Of a DNA stretch of 64,000 nt, positions 54,001 to 63,440 are shown in pieces; position 1 is the stretch's first letter; each line of letters opens with the position of its first letter. The position numbers and the translations under genes are program-made. Under the pieces are notes generated by a model. The model was given only the letters and a program-made list of their open reading frames with translations, did no database searches and was not told the DNA's origin. The DNA is from Diorhabda sublineata (Eukaryota; Arthropoda; Insecta; Coleoptera; Chrysomelidae): NCBI RefSeq assembly GCF_026230105.1, contig NC_079474.1, positions 2,180,187-2,244,186 of the forward strand, given 5' to 3'.

Positions 54001-57000
54001 TATACTCGGAACTTTTTATGTATCCATTGGAAAACGATAAAAATACGAGTGGTAGATGAAAATTTGAACATTTCAGTTCGACTCGTAGCTTTTAATTGAA
54101 GCTAAAAGTGATAATTCAACAATAAACTATATTTAGACCAAAAATTATACTCCTGGAATAACCAAATTCGATATAAAGTTAATTAGAAGATGGAACTAAG
54201 TGAAAAAAACTGTTTACTAATACGAGGGTAGTATGGAACATAAAAAGGAGTTTTGTTAGACCTGCAATTATTACCAGAATCAAAAGCAGTCGTTGGTTCG
54301 AGAATATACTTAAATTTCGAGTTTATCCATTAGGAAACGATAAAATACGAGTGGTAGATGAAAATTTCAACATTTCAGTTCGACTCGTAGCTTTTAATTG
54401 AAGCTAAAAGTGATAATTCAACAATAAACCATATTTAGACCAAAAATTATAATCCTAGAATAACCAAATTCGATATAAAGTTAATTAGAAGATGGAACTA
54501 AGTGAAAAAAACTGTTTACTAATACGAGGGTAGTATGGAACATAAAAAGGAGTTTTGTTAGACCTGCAATTATTACCAGAATCAAAAGCAGTCGTTGGTT
54601 CGAGTCATATACTTAAATTTCGAGTTTATCCATTAGGAAACGATAAAATACGAGTGGTAGATGAAAATTTCAACATTTCAGTTCGACTCGTAGCTTTTAA
54701 TTGAAGCTAAAAGTGGTAATTCAACAATAAACTATATTTAGACCAAAAATTATAATCCTAGGATAACCAAATTCGATATCAAGTTAATTAGAAGATGGAT
54801 TTGAGTGAAATGAACTGTTTAATAGGAAATAATACGAGGGGTGGATGGAACTTTCAGGGAATCGAGTGCAAAGTATCACTAAATTCTGTTGTACGAGGGT
54901 TTGTCGAAAAGATAATACTAACAATAATATTTTAATAAAATCTACCAATTAGAATCACTGAATTCGCTTCTGGAATTACACAGGATAACTAATCGAAACA
55001 AAGTCATTTTTCTATCGAAGAATATCCAAAATATTAATCCCAATCTCGAAGAATAAAATTTGTATCGTTTGTCATGTGATCCAAGTGTCAGTTTCGATTT
55101 ATTTAGGACCCAATGGATATAACTGTATTTTTTCTACGACGTGAGTAAATTAATTACGAGGTGTTTGAAGGGATATTTGACAGTTTAAAAATACTAACAA
55201 GACACTTGTTTCGAAGCTTATTAATCATTTAATGAAGGCTTATCATTTGCTAAATTTCTACAATGATTCATATAATTCATTTATCGTAAATAAATATTTG
55301 TATCACATCATTCCGATGATCGATATTGGTATTACAATCAGTGGTGGTACTAAAGCCTGGAACGAGGGTATTTTAATAAAAATAAATATTTCCTCGATTT
55401 TCATGCAACTTTCCAAATGTGGCAACGTTGTTCTATATCAATTTTTTTAGTGTAAAATTATAATCGTCTTGCCAGAAATAATTTACTTTATATTATTATC
55501 ACTTTAATATAATCCAAAATTATTTTTAATTCCTATATACAACAATTCAAATAATTACTAATAACATAATAAAAAATTGTAAATCTGGCAACAATGTAAA
55601 TATTGAGACTATACAATACACACACATGACATGCGCAGACAGCTGATCGATTCTTGTAGTATCTTTATCACTTTTACGTATTTCTATCACATGAAAGTGA
55701 TAATTCTAGTGAGAAATCTAGTTATTTTTGGTGTATTAACAAACCAAATGTCAGGTCGATCAGCTGATTGATTAGAGCACTTTTATAAACTTTTTCGTAT
55801 TACGTGGTAAATTTACTTTTTATATTTATTCCTTATTTTCATTACTAGTATTTATTTGGAAATTTTCCGAATGTTTTAAATAAAAGGATGTTTAACAATA
55901 TCCTGAAGAAATAAAGTACCAGGAAAATATAATTTTCGTTAACCGGCAGCCATGATGTAATTACGTACCAGATATAAATATTTCGTTAAATTGTGGTACG
56001 CCACTGTTTGTAATAAAGATAACGTTTTTTTTTTAACAATTCCAAAAACACCTATGTACCTGTTAATATATTTCAGTCAATTTTGTCATTACATCAAGAA
56101 TAGTGTGAATTTTTTCGTGTTTTGTCTACATAATCTGACATCATCAATTGTGCTAATTGAATAGGTACGTGTTTATTAGTGAGTTTCAAATAATTTTATT
56201 GTTATAAAAACGGGTTTTCAATATGTGAATTATTAGAAAAAAAACTGTTTGTAATATAAAAGGGAATATAAAAACAGGGATTCGGCATAAAACATCAGTT
56301 CAGACAAAAAATATTGAAACTGTTGAATTGAATTTGAGGTTAAGAATGGAAAAGAGGTGATTGACACGGAGGAACGTTTTTTTTTCATTTTTTTTCTATG
56401 TCTGCTTGCTCATTAAAATACCGGCTGGGTCAAGAATATAGATATAACTTATATTCTTCGTATTAGATCGATGACTTGTATTTACAGAGGCGTACTTAGC
56501 GTTTTTTGTTACTTCTTTTGTAATTTTTTATGTTATCCTGTCTATTCTTGAAGCTCTTCAAATACCGAAAAAATTTCTATCATTTATGAATAAGATGTAC
56601 CTTAATCAGGGAATTTTAGCTTTACTACATATAAATTCCATCATTATTCATCAAATTTTTCACATTACGTGCATCGATATGCACATTTTTATTTATTTAG
56701 TTGTTTTATTCGGAAATTTTTCAATAATAGACGTTTAAAATTATTTGAAATCTCACTGATACTCTCACGGGTTTGATATTTATTAATCACATGGTAGAAG
56801 CGGCTTTATATCGTCAAAAGTATTTTGTAATTTCTTTATTTAGTTTTATTGAGTGATTTTTATCATCAATCAACACATATTAGTCGTATAATCAATGCCA
56901 GATAAGATAATAAGATGAAAATAAAATTCTATCACGCTTTTATTGACAGAATATTCACAATATTCCGATTTTTATTGTTAAATAAAATAATAAAATTAAA

Positions 57001-57780
57001 GACTAAAACATAAAAAAAATTATAAATTACGAAGATTATTTTTCTTTATATCAAAACCTACGATACAGTCTATAATTTATAGATTAGAAACTAAATGAAT
57101 CGCCCTCGTATAAATAAATAGAACAATAAAGAAATTTCAAAATTTTTAGCATCTAATTTGAAAAAACAATATTTTTATGTAAATTTTATTTATTAGGGAA
57201 ACATTCTGTCGTGGCCACCTCCGAAACAAGAAAAAGAAGATTTCATAGATAAACCACCTGAAAAATACATATCCAAAACGTATATATCACAAACGGAAGA
57301 AACCGGAAACGTTTTTAAAGCCATACCGATTATCGTAGAACCCGAAATCAATCGAACACCTCCGATTTCTCCACGAGAAACAACAGAAATGACAAGTTTA
57401 ACCAGCGACAGCGATTTGAGCTACGTTAATATATACAACGTAGAAAATTCGGAAATATCGAAAGTGAATGGACTTGGCGAAGACAAAGTCGAAAAATCGA
57501 GTGGGAAATTTGTTAAAGCCACAAATAACAATAACAAACGTTTTGGTAATCAGACTAATTTGAAAAGGCATAAAAGCGAAACAGATCTACTGGATGATAA
57601 TTTTTATATTCCACCTAAAGTTTTGGCTAAAAAGAAGGATAATACATTGATATCTAAGATTTACTTGGACCCTCAAGTTAGAAGCTTCGCTTTATCTAAC
57701 AGACAACATCTACCAGTTAATAATTTAGTTCCTACATTTAGAACACAACTTAGTAATCCAGGTATTTATAAAACCTTTTG

Positions 57781-57856
<76 letters not shown>

Positions 57857-60652
57857 TTTAATAAATTGTTCCCTTCTGATAGTTATTGTTAAAATTGAAA
57901 TAAAAAGGTGATAGTTACGCCATCTGTGCGTTAAACTACTAATCTAGGTCATTTATTCTACAGGAAACTGTAAAACAATATTAAATGTAGTAATTGAGAT
58001 GGGATTTTCTATTTGGAAATAACAGTTATTTCTAAACGAATTTAGAGATTGCATTTTTTTAATAATAGAAATTGATTATCGTTTAGGATATATGTTTAAT
58101 AATCTTATCGTTTTTTGTTTTTCGAAGAATACATTATAGATTACAAGGCTTATCATTCTGATGACGGTATAAGTACGAATAGAAACAAAAAATACACGGT
58201 GTATAGTTCAGAAGAAGACCTACTCAGTTCGAGTTCAATCGAAATGAAGAACGGCACTATGATTCACACGGCGAAAATGTCCTTGAGTTCGGAAGACGAT
58301 CGTTACTCGGAGAGGAGCTCGATTTATAGTCCGGATCAAAGGAAACAGGTGAAAATTTAATTATTAATTTGTCCCAAATATTCCACCAAAAAAAAAATCA
58401 GGTTAAACATGCATTTGTCTCAAACATTTTATTAATAAAAAAATTAATATTTGGATTTTAATTTGTCCCAAATATTCCACCAAAACAAGTAAAAATTGTC
58501 TCAAACTAGTTCTAAATATTCCACCAAAAAAGGGTACAGGTGAAATATTTCACCAAAAAAATGACTATATATCATTAAAAAAGAAAATTATCGTAGAGAT
58601 AAGAAGATAAGAATTTTTTATATGAACAAACATTTTTTAAAAGATATACAGTTCGAGTGACGATCTCTTATCGATCGACGAAATGGATTCTCACAAAAAA
58701 AGGGATAACACCATAATATCGAAAATTTACCAGCAACCTGCCGTTAGGAAATACGCCCTGGAAAAAAGGAAACACGCTCAACAACAGTCGAATTTACAAG
58801 AAAAAATCGTCGATGTAGAAGATAATGTGTTTACGGACGTTTCTGGAATGCCGAAGACTACGTCGACCAAAGATGTTGATGAAATGGAAATTAAATTGAA
58901 TGAAATTAACATCAAAGAGAACGGAAATGATTGCAACCAAAACGGTTGGGATGGTAAAGAAAACTCTCCGCTAAAAAATGAAGGTAAGTTATTAAATAAC
59001 TTTTAGTTTAATATTGTCCCATCTCTATATTCTAATTAAAATAGGAAATTTGTGGTAAATGGTATTTTTCATTAATTAAAGTTTTATTTTATTAACAACT
59101 AAACGCCATAACCTAAATTAGATTCTTTGTTGAATTTTTTTATCGACTATGACGCTATCTGTGTGTGGAAACGTAAACTTTTGTATATATCATTAAATTT
59201 TTCTTTAAAATTGAAGATTTAAGAACTATAGTGTTATCTATACGTCAGAATCTAAATTATAGTTTAAGATGAAATTTATATGGACGATTTTAGATTTTTT
59301 CTTGATATTTTTTCGTAGAAGAGAACGATCCAGGTGTCGAAGAAGTAGCCAAAAGAAAAATCGTGCACAACATTCTCGGTAAAATATCAGCTTCACAAAC
59401 TGATTTAGGAAAATCTGAAAATAAAGAGGAAACACATACCGAAGAGGATATTACAATTTCCGTTAAGGATTTGAGAAAAAAATTCGAAAAACTCGATGTA
59501 AGTATACGACACTATATATACTGCGAAATAAAAAAATAACCGTTTGCAGAGTTAAGATACGCCTATCTCTTTTTAGTATCCTTTCGCTTAAGACAGAGAG
59601 TGAATTTTTCAGTATTTCATTATGAAAAAGAATATATTTCGTCTATTAAACGAAAATCCAAAAATTTTTACAATTTTTCAAATGCCACTACGAATTTAAG
59701 TTTACGTACAGTCCAGCCCTGTCCTAACACAAAAATAGAACTAACAGCTGATTGCAGTAGATATAGGAACATCGGCAACCAAATATACTTCGTACGTATA
59801 TTAGGTTGCCTATATTCAGATGCTTCATTGGTGGTTGTATAATCAAAAGACGTAGACCCTCGAATCTCGGCAACGCTGTTACTTTCCCGCTTTTATAACT
59901 ATAATGGCGGAAGACAATGGCGTGCATGACAATAAAAATTAAAATAAAAACACAGTTAAAATTCTTCTCGAATAATTTCCGTTGATGGTAGCACAAACAC
60001 CAACATAACTAATTTTATAATGAAAATCTCACACACAGATATGAAGCGATAATAAACCGATTTATATGATCTCACAAATTTAACACGAAAATACACAAAC
60101 TTGTATATTAAATCAACATATTATATCACTAATTGTGGGCATAATCACTCTAAAAGTGTTATTACTGGTACATTAACAATAAAAATGTTTTATTACATAC
60201 GTCTGTTCACAATCACGGCCAAGCTTCTACTACTCCACTTTTTACTTGCTCCGAAGCGATAGGATATTAAAAAGAGATAGGCATATCTTATCCACTACTC
60301 CTATTTTATAATGTAGCTAAGTTCATGTTAGTCTTTTGACAGGTTATGAAAGGTTTAATTATAATAAAAAATAAGTTTACAGTGGTTTTTTCAAGTTTTA
60401 CGAAATGATTCGAGATTTTGTGTTAAGTTTGTGAAAAATACGTGAAATTATCGTCTTTTGATTAAAGTTTCCTAAGAATTTTCACAAAACACGATTAATT
60501 TTTTAATTGTTTGTCAACTGTATATTCAATTGTTCTTTTCGAATTTCACGTGTATCTCGTTATATCTCTTGTTATAGGGAAAGAATAAAATAGTTTCTAG
60601 TTTGACTGCTAGAAGTTTGTCGAAACAAATGAGAGAAAATTTGAAAAATTGA
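18838..60652 (+). CDS. Slac2/MyRIP-like Rab effector with FYVE-type zinc finger (17 exons)
   Basis: Exons 18838-19007, 30518-30756, 30878-31030, 33628-33711, 44562-44740, 50078-50314, 50374-50574, 50651-50942, 51015-51132, 51188-51306, 51816-51936, 53346-53412, 57197-57761, 58128-58348, 58644-58983, 59319-59497 and 60578-60652 splice with matching phases to a 1119-residue protein. Residues 24-51 are hydrophobic (membrane anchor). Cysteines 67/70, 89/92, 97/101 and 113/116 form a FYVE-like zinc finger followed by ESWF, as in Rab-binding domains of the rabphilin/Slp/Slac2 group. A helix near residues 225-250 and ATAILNKVI (about 269-277) resemble the MyRIP segment after the finger. The remainder is Ser/Asp/Glu-rich and probably disordered, with a duplicated SKIY module. 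Such proteins link Rab GTPases on vesicles to myosin or actin. The Rab partner cannot be told. The N-terminal anchor is unusual for the family and exon 1 is the least certain part. Confidence 0.75.
19008..21600. other. intron 1, proximal part
   Basis: Mostly unique AT-rich sequence. A block at 19900-20340 has a diverged relative at 25320-25650, sharing 'tgtcgacaNctNNNgt' and 'ttgaaaaataaattNtact' segments. A GC-rich patch near 20805-20865 contains 'ggatggctgggtgacc' and may be a short transposon or SINE fragment. No gene was seen. Confidence 0.45.
20999..21031. repeat. (TA)n microsatellite in intron 1
   Basis: About 16 uninterrupted TA units. Likely length-variable. Confidence 0.95.
21620..24655. 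repeat. 169-bp satellite array, about 18 units
   Basis: The anchor 'ttagtgctctccct' and the following 'aatttgaaatcgatatcttc' recur every 169-170 bp. Units differ by a few percent. Later units carry 'ctttctttgaa' in place of 'ctctcccttaa'. The monomer is close to nucleosome repeat length, as many satellites are. It lies within intron 1 of the Rab effector. Confidence 0.95.
24656..26135. other. spacer between two satellite arrays
   Basis: Apart from the minus-strand coding-like fragment, this is AT-rich unique DNA with a diverged repeat at 25320-25650. No other feature was seen. Confidence 0.4.
24878..25207 (-). pseudogene. minus-strand coding-like fragment, frameshifted
   Basis: After a good acceptor (TTTTTTTATTACAG on the minus strand) the frame reads FHCHPVNSYLETKVYDKY and IEYVVCFNK, then stops. 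The adjacent frame continues with IRQNIMFLFPCLLGSVESL, FYDNPPEST, a hydrophobic span and ENSSRRFINEFFDRE. Its stop overlaps an AATAAA. Composition is protein-like and unlike the surrounding DNA. I do not recognise the family; it has at least one membrane span. It is either the last exon of a decayed nested gene or, with one frame error, a live one. Confidence 0.4.
26136..30200. repeat. 325-bp satellite array, about 12.5 units
   Basis: The 'cacagaggtgtttt' anchor recurs at 26241, 26566, 26890, 27215, 27539, 27864 and so on to 30138, every 324-325 bp. A 650-bp dimer (variant with 'ttttaatttactaaaatg' plus its neighbour) is duplicated at 26566-27214 and 27215-27863. The last four to five units are nearly identical to one another. 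It ends about 320 bp before the zinc-finger exon. Confidence 0.95.
30518..30756 (+). CDS. Rab effector exon 2 (FYVE-type zinc finger)
   Basis: Starts after TTTTGTTTTCAG and ends before GTGAAT in phase 1. It encodes HCDVC, ICWKC, VCQKRC and WTCKNC, the eight zinc ligands, followed by PPESWFQGV. This is the strongest evidence for the Rab-binding family call. Confidence 0.85.
30878..31030 (+). CDS. Rab effector exon 3
   Basis: Starts after TTCTTTTAG and ends CATT|GTAAGT in phase 1. It encodes a charged helical stretch, VREFIEKLVNSMLG, then DDANVTRLYNDEH. Confidence 0.85.
31363..33437. repeat. 141/142-bp satellite array, about 15 units, in intron 3
   Basis: The anchor 'gacggttccagacattttta' recurs every 141-142 bp. 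Two variants alternate over much of the array: 'acaaaaacaacattctaat' (142 bp, TTTTTTA) and 'acacaaacaactttgtaat' (141 bp, TTTTTA). This gives a 283-bp dimer. Units are otherwise almost identical. Confidence 0.95.
33628..33711 (+). CDS. Rab effector exon 4
   Basis: Starts after ACTTGCAG and ends before GTAAGT in phase 1. It encodes YHRDLSIALRELGAALHSS, an amphipathic helix. It is bracketed by two different tandem arrays. Confidence 0.8.
33999..38640. repeat. 244-253-bp satellite array, about 19 units, in intron 4
   Basis: Each unit has 'aaaaaactcaccctgtatatt', the TACAGGG-family end. It also has 'ttagtatcgaaactttttctt' and 'cacaaattccgcaccctata'. Early units are 244 bp; later ones gain 'gatgagaatat' and are about 252 bp. 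Between about 35,000 and 37,100, units alternate (AATTTGAAG / AATTAGAAG; TTTTTAAAAAAATAAG / TTTTTGAAAAAATAAG), giving a roughly 505-bp dimer. Confidence 0.95.
38641..41510. other. intron 4, distal part
   Basis: AT-rich, with two ACAGGGTGT-type ends (39130 and 39561), a stretch near 39600-39730 of the kind found inside TACAGGG-type elements, and a LINE reverse-transcriptase fragment at 39804-39944. No exon with acceptable splice sites was recognised. Confidence 0.4.
39804..39944 (-). mobile_element. jockey-type non-LTR reverse transcriptase fragment
   Basis: Minus-strand reading gives RINDTINQALEEKK, then FLDVRKAFDKV, then a stop. FLDVxKAFDKV is motif A of jockey-clade reverse transcriptases, including the first catalytic Asp, and the preceding helix also fits. 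Only about 46 codons survive. Confidence 0.7.
41511..43560. repeat. about 407-bp tandem repeat, 5 units plus a diverged edge, in intron 4
   Basis: The 'agatggcgcggtaagcggtg' anchor is at 41528, 41953, 42359, 42767 and 43176, with a degenerate copy near 43550. Each unit contains a palindrome built from TTTTCCTGAT...TTTTAGG and CCTAAAATTATCAGGAAAA. The last, diverged palindrome at 43424-43515 is almost perfect. Confidence 0.95.
44384..44480 (+). CDS. alternative first exon 1b with a membrane segment
   Basis: An ATG opens 32 codons, almost all hydrophobic (MFLAVLSSIVVTLW, then LYLYHYIIEVVL), ending G|GTGAG in phase 1. Exon 5 begins only 81 bp later and accepts phase 1, giving VVLDLPLTGQQ. Starting here would give a product of about 936 residues without the zinc finger but again with an N-terminal membrane span. 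No promoter motif was identified. Inferred from frame, phase and composition. Confidence 0.55.
44562..44740 (+). CDS. Rab effector exon 5 (post-finger helix)
   Basis: Starts after TTCGTTTTAG and ends AAA|GTAAGT in phase 0. It encodes TAHAALKQLIEKLLQEVL and YEDLLATAILNK, resembling the MyRIP segment that ends in (A)TTILQK. It accepts phase 1 from either exon 4 or the nearby exon 1b. Confidence 0.85.
45290..50070. repeat. about 180-bp TTTA-rich satellite array, about 25 units, in intron 5
   Basis: The anchor 'cggttccatcacgaattta' recurs every 176-188 bp, with two early units enlarged to 260 bp by an internal duplication. Each unit has runs of TTTA, so an RNA from the plus strand would contain hundreds of AUUUA pentamers. 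TTTA copy number varies between units. The array runs directly into the exon 6 acceptor. Confidence 0.95.
50078..50314 (+). CDS. Rab effector exon 6
   Basis: Starts at VISNSQNG directly after the ATTTA-rich array, whose last TTTATTTAAG serves as its acceptor. It ends before GTAAGT in phase 0. It encodes a Ser-rich, acidic stretch with SSLEDWLQSDSSFGS. Confidence 0.85.
50374..50574 (+). CDS. Rab effector exon 7
   Basis: Starts after TTTATTAG and ends AAG|GTAAAT in phase 0. It encodes an acidic run (SDNDVEDDSEYF) and the aromatic IWSDDEPNWFLQKR, a candidate short binding motif. Confidence 0.85.
50651..50942 (+). CDS. Rab effector exon 8
   Basis: Starts after TTTTTAATAG and ends before GTAAGT in phase 1. 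Acidic and Ser-rich (TSDLSDVESEYGDTE), probably disordered. Confidence 0.8.
51015..51132 (+). CDS. Rab effector exon 9
   Basis: Starts after TTTTTTCAG and ends CG|GTAAGT in phase 2. It encodes YSNTEQVAEYTEKYASLPR and a Pro-rich end. Confidence 0.8.
51188..51306 (+). CDS. Rab effector exon 10
   Basis: Starts after TATTTTTTAG and ends CAG|GTAAAT in phase 1. Gln/Glu-rich (NTQQESEEKQDEEIQ). Confidence 0.8.
51816..51936 (+). CDS. Rab effector exon 11
   Basis: Starts after GTATTTTCAG and ends CT|GTAAGT in phase 2. Basic (SRREKEKWKNAIDMKNNPY), in contrast with the acidic exons before it. Confidence 0.8.
51937..53201. other. intron 11, no repeat array
   Basis: Unique AT-rich sequence with a GA-rich run near 52700 (gggagagagagaac). 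No additional exon was recognised before the possible exon 1c. Confidence 0.4.
53202..53260 (+). CDS. possible alternative first exon 1c
   Basis: AAAATATGG gives a good start context for MAKSILDVLFEEKQKSKEH, ending in phase 2 at CG|GCAAGT. That would be a GC-AG intron of 85 bp into exon 12, which needs phase 2. The short product would carry only the C-terminal half. The GC donor makes this uncertain. Confidence 0.35.
53346..53412 (+). CDS. Rab effector exon 12
   Basis: Starts after TTTTTTTACAG and ends GAG|GTAAGT in phase 0. It encodes SDYYAKMASSPSGTKSRSPE. Reading through its donor gives an alternative C-terminus. Confidence 0.8.
53413..53553 (+). CDS. alternative C-terminal extension of exon 12
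   Basis: If the GTAAGT donor is not used, the frame stays open for 46 more codons with ordinary codon use (EEVTTYSRLPRSLYTPKTSS), ending NFPELNN and TAA. AATAAATAAA follows at 53723. This gives a 706-residue short form that lacks the C-terminal repeated modules. Retention of the donor is seen directly; use of this end is inferred. Confidence 0.5.
   Translation, partial: VSLDGKLNEIEEVTTYSRLPRSLYTPKTSSRHFVKNPLLNFPELNN
53723..53732 (+). terminator. overlapping polyadenylation signals of the short isoform
   Basis: Two overlapping AATAAA hexamers lie 170 bp past the alternative stop, before a T/A-rich stretch. Confidence 0.45.
53880..54860. repeat. 303-bp tandem repeat, about 3 units, in intron 12
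   Basis: The 'gagtggtagatgaaaattt' anchor is at 54048, 54349 and 54652. Partial units lie on both sides. Each unit has 'actcgtagcttttaattgaa' and the inverted 'gaagctaaaag', forming a small hairpin. Confidence 0.9.
54861..57196. other. intron 12, distal part
   Basis: AT-rich with several CAGCTGAT/ATCAGCTG palindromic bits near 55640 and 55770. No coding exon with matching phase was recognised. Confidence 0.4.
57197..57761 (+). CDS. Rab effector exon 13 (first SKIY module)
   Basis: Starts after TTTATTAG and ends before GTATTT in phase 1. It encodes WPPPKQEKEDF, a Thr/Ser-Pro stretch (RTPPISPRETTEMTS), and a module with SETDLL, then KKKDNTLISKIYLDPQVR and FALSNRQH. Confidence 0.85.
57785..57853. 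repeat. (AT)n microsatellite next to the exon 13 donor
   Basis: About 34 AT units starting only 24 bp past the donor of exon 13. The RNA could fold on itself beside the 5' splice site. Confidence 0.95.
58128..58348 (+). CDS. Rab effector exon 14
   Basis: Starts after TTTTTCGAAG and ends CAG|GTGAAA in phase 0. Ser/Asp/Glu-rich (YSSEEDLLSSSSIEM, SLSSEDDRYSERSS). The C-terminal KYTVYSSEEDLL resembles the start of exon 15. Confidence 0.8.
58338..58560. repeat. short irregular repeat around the exon 14 donor
   Basis: Variants of 'acaggtgaaaatttnaatttgtcccaaatattccaccaaaaaa' recur, and the first copy includes the actual donor CAG|GTGAAA. Related copies are at 60700-61030. Confidence 0.7.
58644..58983 (+). 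CDS. Rab effector exon 15 (second SKIY module)
   Basis: The acceptor is TTTTTTAAAAG. The alternative CAG seven bases on (58651) would put a stop in frame, which decides this start. It encodes IYSSSDDLLSIDEM and KKRDNTIISKIYQQPAVR, then a second copy of the ALxxRxH tail. Ends GAAG|GTAAGT in phase 1. Confidence 0.8.
59319..59497 (+). CDS. Rab effector exon 16
   Basis: Starts after TTTTTCGTAG and ends GAT|GTAAGT in phase 0. It encodes KRKIVHNILGKISASQTDL and a charged helix, VKDLRKKFEKLD. Confidence 0.8.
59553..60290. mobile_element. 738-bp terminal-inverted-repeat element in intron 16
   Basis: The ends TAAGATACGCCTATCTC and, reverse complemented, TAAGATATGCCTATCTC continue as inverted repeats for about 37 bp with four mismatches. 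The inside has no transposase frame. It is a non-autonomous DNA transposon; the target-site duplication is not clear. Confidence 0.75.
60578..60652 (+). CDS. Rab effector exon 17 (C-terminus)
   Basis: Starts after TTGTTATAG. It encodes GKNKIVSSLTARSLSKQMR, then ENLKN and TGA. A short basic C-terminal helix. Confidence 0.8.
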   Translation, partial: GKNKIVSSLTARSLSKQMRENLKN

Positions 60653-60699
60653 TTGAAAAATTAGGTAAGTTTCGTCTCTACACTAAATTGTATATAAAA

Positions 60700-61030
60700 T
60701 TGGTTTAATTGTCTCCAAATTAGTTCCAAACATTCCACCCAAAAAAAGTGGAATTTAAGATATTAATTTGTCTCAAATATTCCAGCACAAAAACAAAAAC
60801 TGGTGAAGATTATCTCAAACTTGTCTTAAATATTCCACCAAAAAAGAAAACAAGTAAAAATTGTCTCAAAAGAAAACCGATGAAATTTTAAATATTAATT
60901 TCTCCCAAATATTCCACAAAAAAAAACAGGTGAAAATTTGGATTTTAATTTTTGCCAAATATTCCACCAAAAATAAAAATACGTGAAAATCGTTTCAAAC
61001 TTGCCCCAAATATTCCACCAAAACAAGTAG
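60700..61030. repeat. second block of the 'caaatattccaccaaaaa' repeat
   Basis: About six irregular units of 50-60 bp related to those at 58338-58560. It lies in the 3' untranslated region or just beyond the Rab-effector stop. Confidence 0.7.
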
Positions 61031-61355
61031 CCCATTAAACTTGTCTCTGTATTCCCAAACCAACTTGTATCTTATCTGACACCAGGATGACATTGTCCTA
61101 TCTACCCTTACCGGGTAGCTCCAGAACTTAGTATTCTGATTAATTTTATCGCTGAAAGATTTAGAAAATTCTACTTAATAAGCATTTTGTCATGTGATTG
61201 GAAATAGACGGTGCGCCAATCAGCTTCGATTGATTCACTAAATAGTAAACACTTTTACTGTATTTTAGTTATAAGTGTAGTAGTGTTTTTTTTTTATTTT
61301 CTTTTATGTTATAGATCTATTCGTCTGTGCCACTGAACTAAAGGTCCAAATACCA

Positions 61356-61361
61356 AATAAA
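61356..61361 (+). terminator. candidate polyadenylation signal of the Rab effector
   Basis: AATAAA about 700 bp past the stop. It lies only about 130 bp from the DIMT1 stop on the other strand, so the two 3' ends meet or overlap. Confidence 0.4.
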
Positions 61362-61387
61362 AAAGACTTGAGAGATATTATATAATT

Positions 61388-61437
61388 TTATTTGTCATAA
61401 ATGTTTATATAAATTGTTTTGTATTGAATATTTTATT
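61388..61437 (-). terminator. candidate polyadenylation signals of DIMT1
   Basis: On the minus strand AATAAA occurs at 61432-61437 and again at 61388-61393, 50 and 95 bp past the DIMT1 stop. Confidence 0.5.
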
Positions 61438-61486
61438 GTTAATTTTGTTTTTTTTGTTGTACTTATTAATTATTAATCGAGTTACC

Positions 61487-63440
61487 TTAGGAGAAGTGTA
61501 TGCCTTCTACATTGAATGCATGTAACAACCTGTGAAATTATATTAAAAAATGTTAATTATTAATAAAAGATTATTTATTTATGTGTTGTTATTTTAAATG
61601 TTTGTATCCAACAAATAAATGAAATAGAATGGATCAAAAAAGTAAAAAGCGATTAAATTCGATCCTAAAGGCGGAAATTAACTGGATAGTAGTTGAAAAC
61701 AGGCCCTGGGTCATTAAATTTGGGGTTAGAAGAAGAAATTGATAGAATTGTTGTTAAAAACAGGCTCTGAGTGATCAAATTTAAGATTAGATGCTTAAAA
61801 TAACAGAATTCTGATTGAAAACAGGTTATGAGAGAGAAAATTCCACATCAAAAGCAGAAATTAATAGAATACCAGTTAAAAACAGGATGTGATTCATCAA
61901 ATTCGACTCTCAATGCAGAAATTAACTGAATACTAGTTAGAAACAGGCTTTGAGTGATCAAATTCCAGGTTTGGAGCAAATTGACAGAATTTCAATTAAA
62001 AATAGGTCAGACTGTTCAAATTCACCATTTAAAGCAAAAATTAACAAAATTCCACTTAGAAATAGGCTCTGATTCACTAAATTAGTTTAAATAAAAAATT
62101 AACAAAATTCCACTTAGAAATATGCTCTGAGTAAGCAAATTTACCATTTAAAGAAAATTTTAAAAAAAGTCTTATTAAAAACGGGCTCTGAGTGTTCATA
62201 TTCAACATTTCAACTAAAAATGAACAAAATCCTAGTTAAAAATAGACTGTAATTGTTCAAATTCAACTTTAAAAGCAAAAATTTAATTCAAAAATAGGCT
62301 CAATCTGAATATTATCACTAACAATATGAATAATGAAAATATATTTTTTCCAGAAACAATTTTAATATAAATAAATCCAAATTACCAACTTTGAGGCCCT
62401 AAATAACAAAAAAATCTACTAAAATCAAATAAATAACGAAACTAAATACCTGATAAAGTCATCAATATCCATTGTTCTAGCCCGTTTTTGATCAGCCTCA
62501 ACTTTCACAAGAATCTCTTCAACTTTCTCTTTAATATTAAAATCCTCAGGTAAACCCTGTAAAAATCACTCCAAATACGTGATAAAATCAAAATACATGG
62601 TTAACATGTATATAACCTTATTATTTAAACTGCAATGTACTTTAAAATTTTTTTCTAAAGCAACCAAAACTGCAGTCTGCCGAAAAGCACTTCCTAACGT
62701 CTTATTCTTCCTATTGAAAGCTATCCTTGTTAAACCATCCCATTCGGTATAGTTTATTGGAGGCGGCGGATTCCGAGGTTCGATCCTAACTACTGAAGAC
62801 TCAACTTTAGGCGGAGGCCTAAAGTTATTTTTACCAACTTTCATCAACATATCTACCCTAGCTAATAATTGTGTATTAACTGATAAACGGCAATATAATT
62901 TATCGCCAGGTTTGGCTACTAATCTTTGAGCAAATTCTTGTTGGAACATTAGTACAGCACATCGAAAAAACGGTCTGTGCAGCAATAATTTGAAAACTAA
63001 TGGTGACGATATTTGATAAGGTATGTTAGCTACACAAACATTAAAGAATGGTAAATCACTTTTTAAAACATCCCCTACTTGAATTTCTAATTTGGATTGC
63101 AAATGTGTACCTACAATTTCGACTATAATAGTAAAATAAGTTATTAAATACTAAATGCATTACCTTGTACTCTTTTTTGTAATTCTGCAACTAACCTTGT
63201 ATCTATTTCGCACGCTATCACGCGTTTAACTTGTTCTAATAGTTTAACAGTCATATTACCCGTACCTGGACCTATTTCTAGAACTACATCGGTAGGTCTT
63301 AGACCAGATTTATCCAACATCGATGTTATCACCATAGGATTCTTTAAAATATGTTGACCGAAGTCTTTATTAAAAAGAATACCTTGTTTAACCACACCAT
63401 TTTGTGATTTTTTCTTTTTTTCTACTTTCACTTTCGGCAT
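61487..63440 (-). CDS. Dimt1: DIMT1, 18S rRNA adenine dimethyltransferase (4 exons)
   Basis: Exons (minus strand) 63440-63164, 63110-62617, 62556-62450 and 61529-61487 splice in phase to 306 residues; the human protein is 313. DIMT1/Dim1 uses S-adenosylmethionine to dimethylate two adjacent adenosines in the terminal loop of 18S rRNA and is needed for small-subunit processing in the nucleolus. The N-terminus is Lys-rich. FNKDFGQHILKNP and the cofactor loop EIGPGTGNMT (residues 55-64) are present, followed by the acidic ACEID (76-80). GDVLKSDLPF and the catalytic NIPY (121-124) follow. RPPPKVESSVVRIEP and the end RARTMDIDDFIRLLHAFN and VEGIHFS are nearly identical in kind to other animal DIMT1 proteins. 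All key residues are intact. It is convergent with the Rab effector and divergent from the 103-residue gene. Confidence 0.95.
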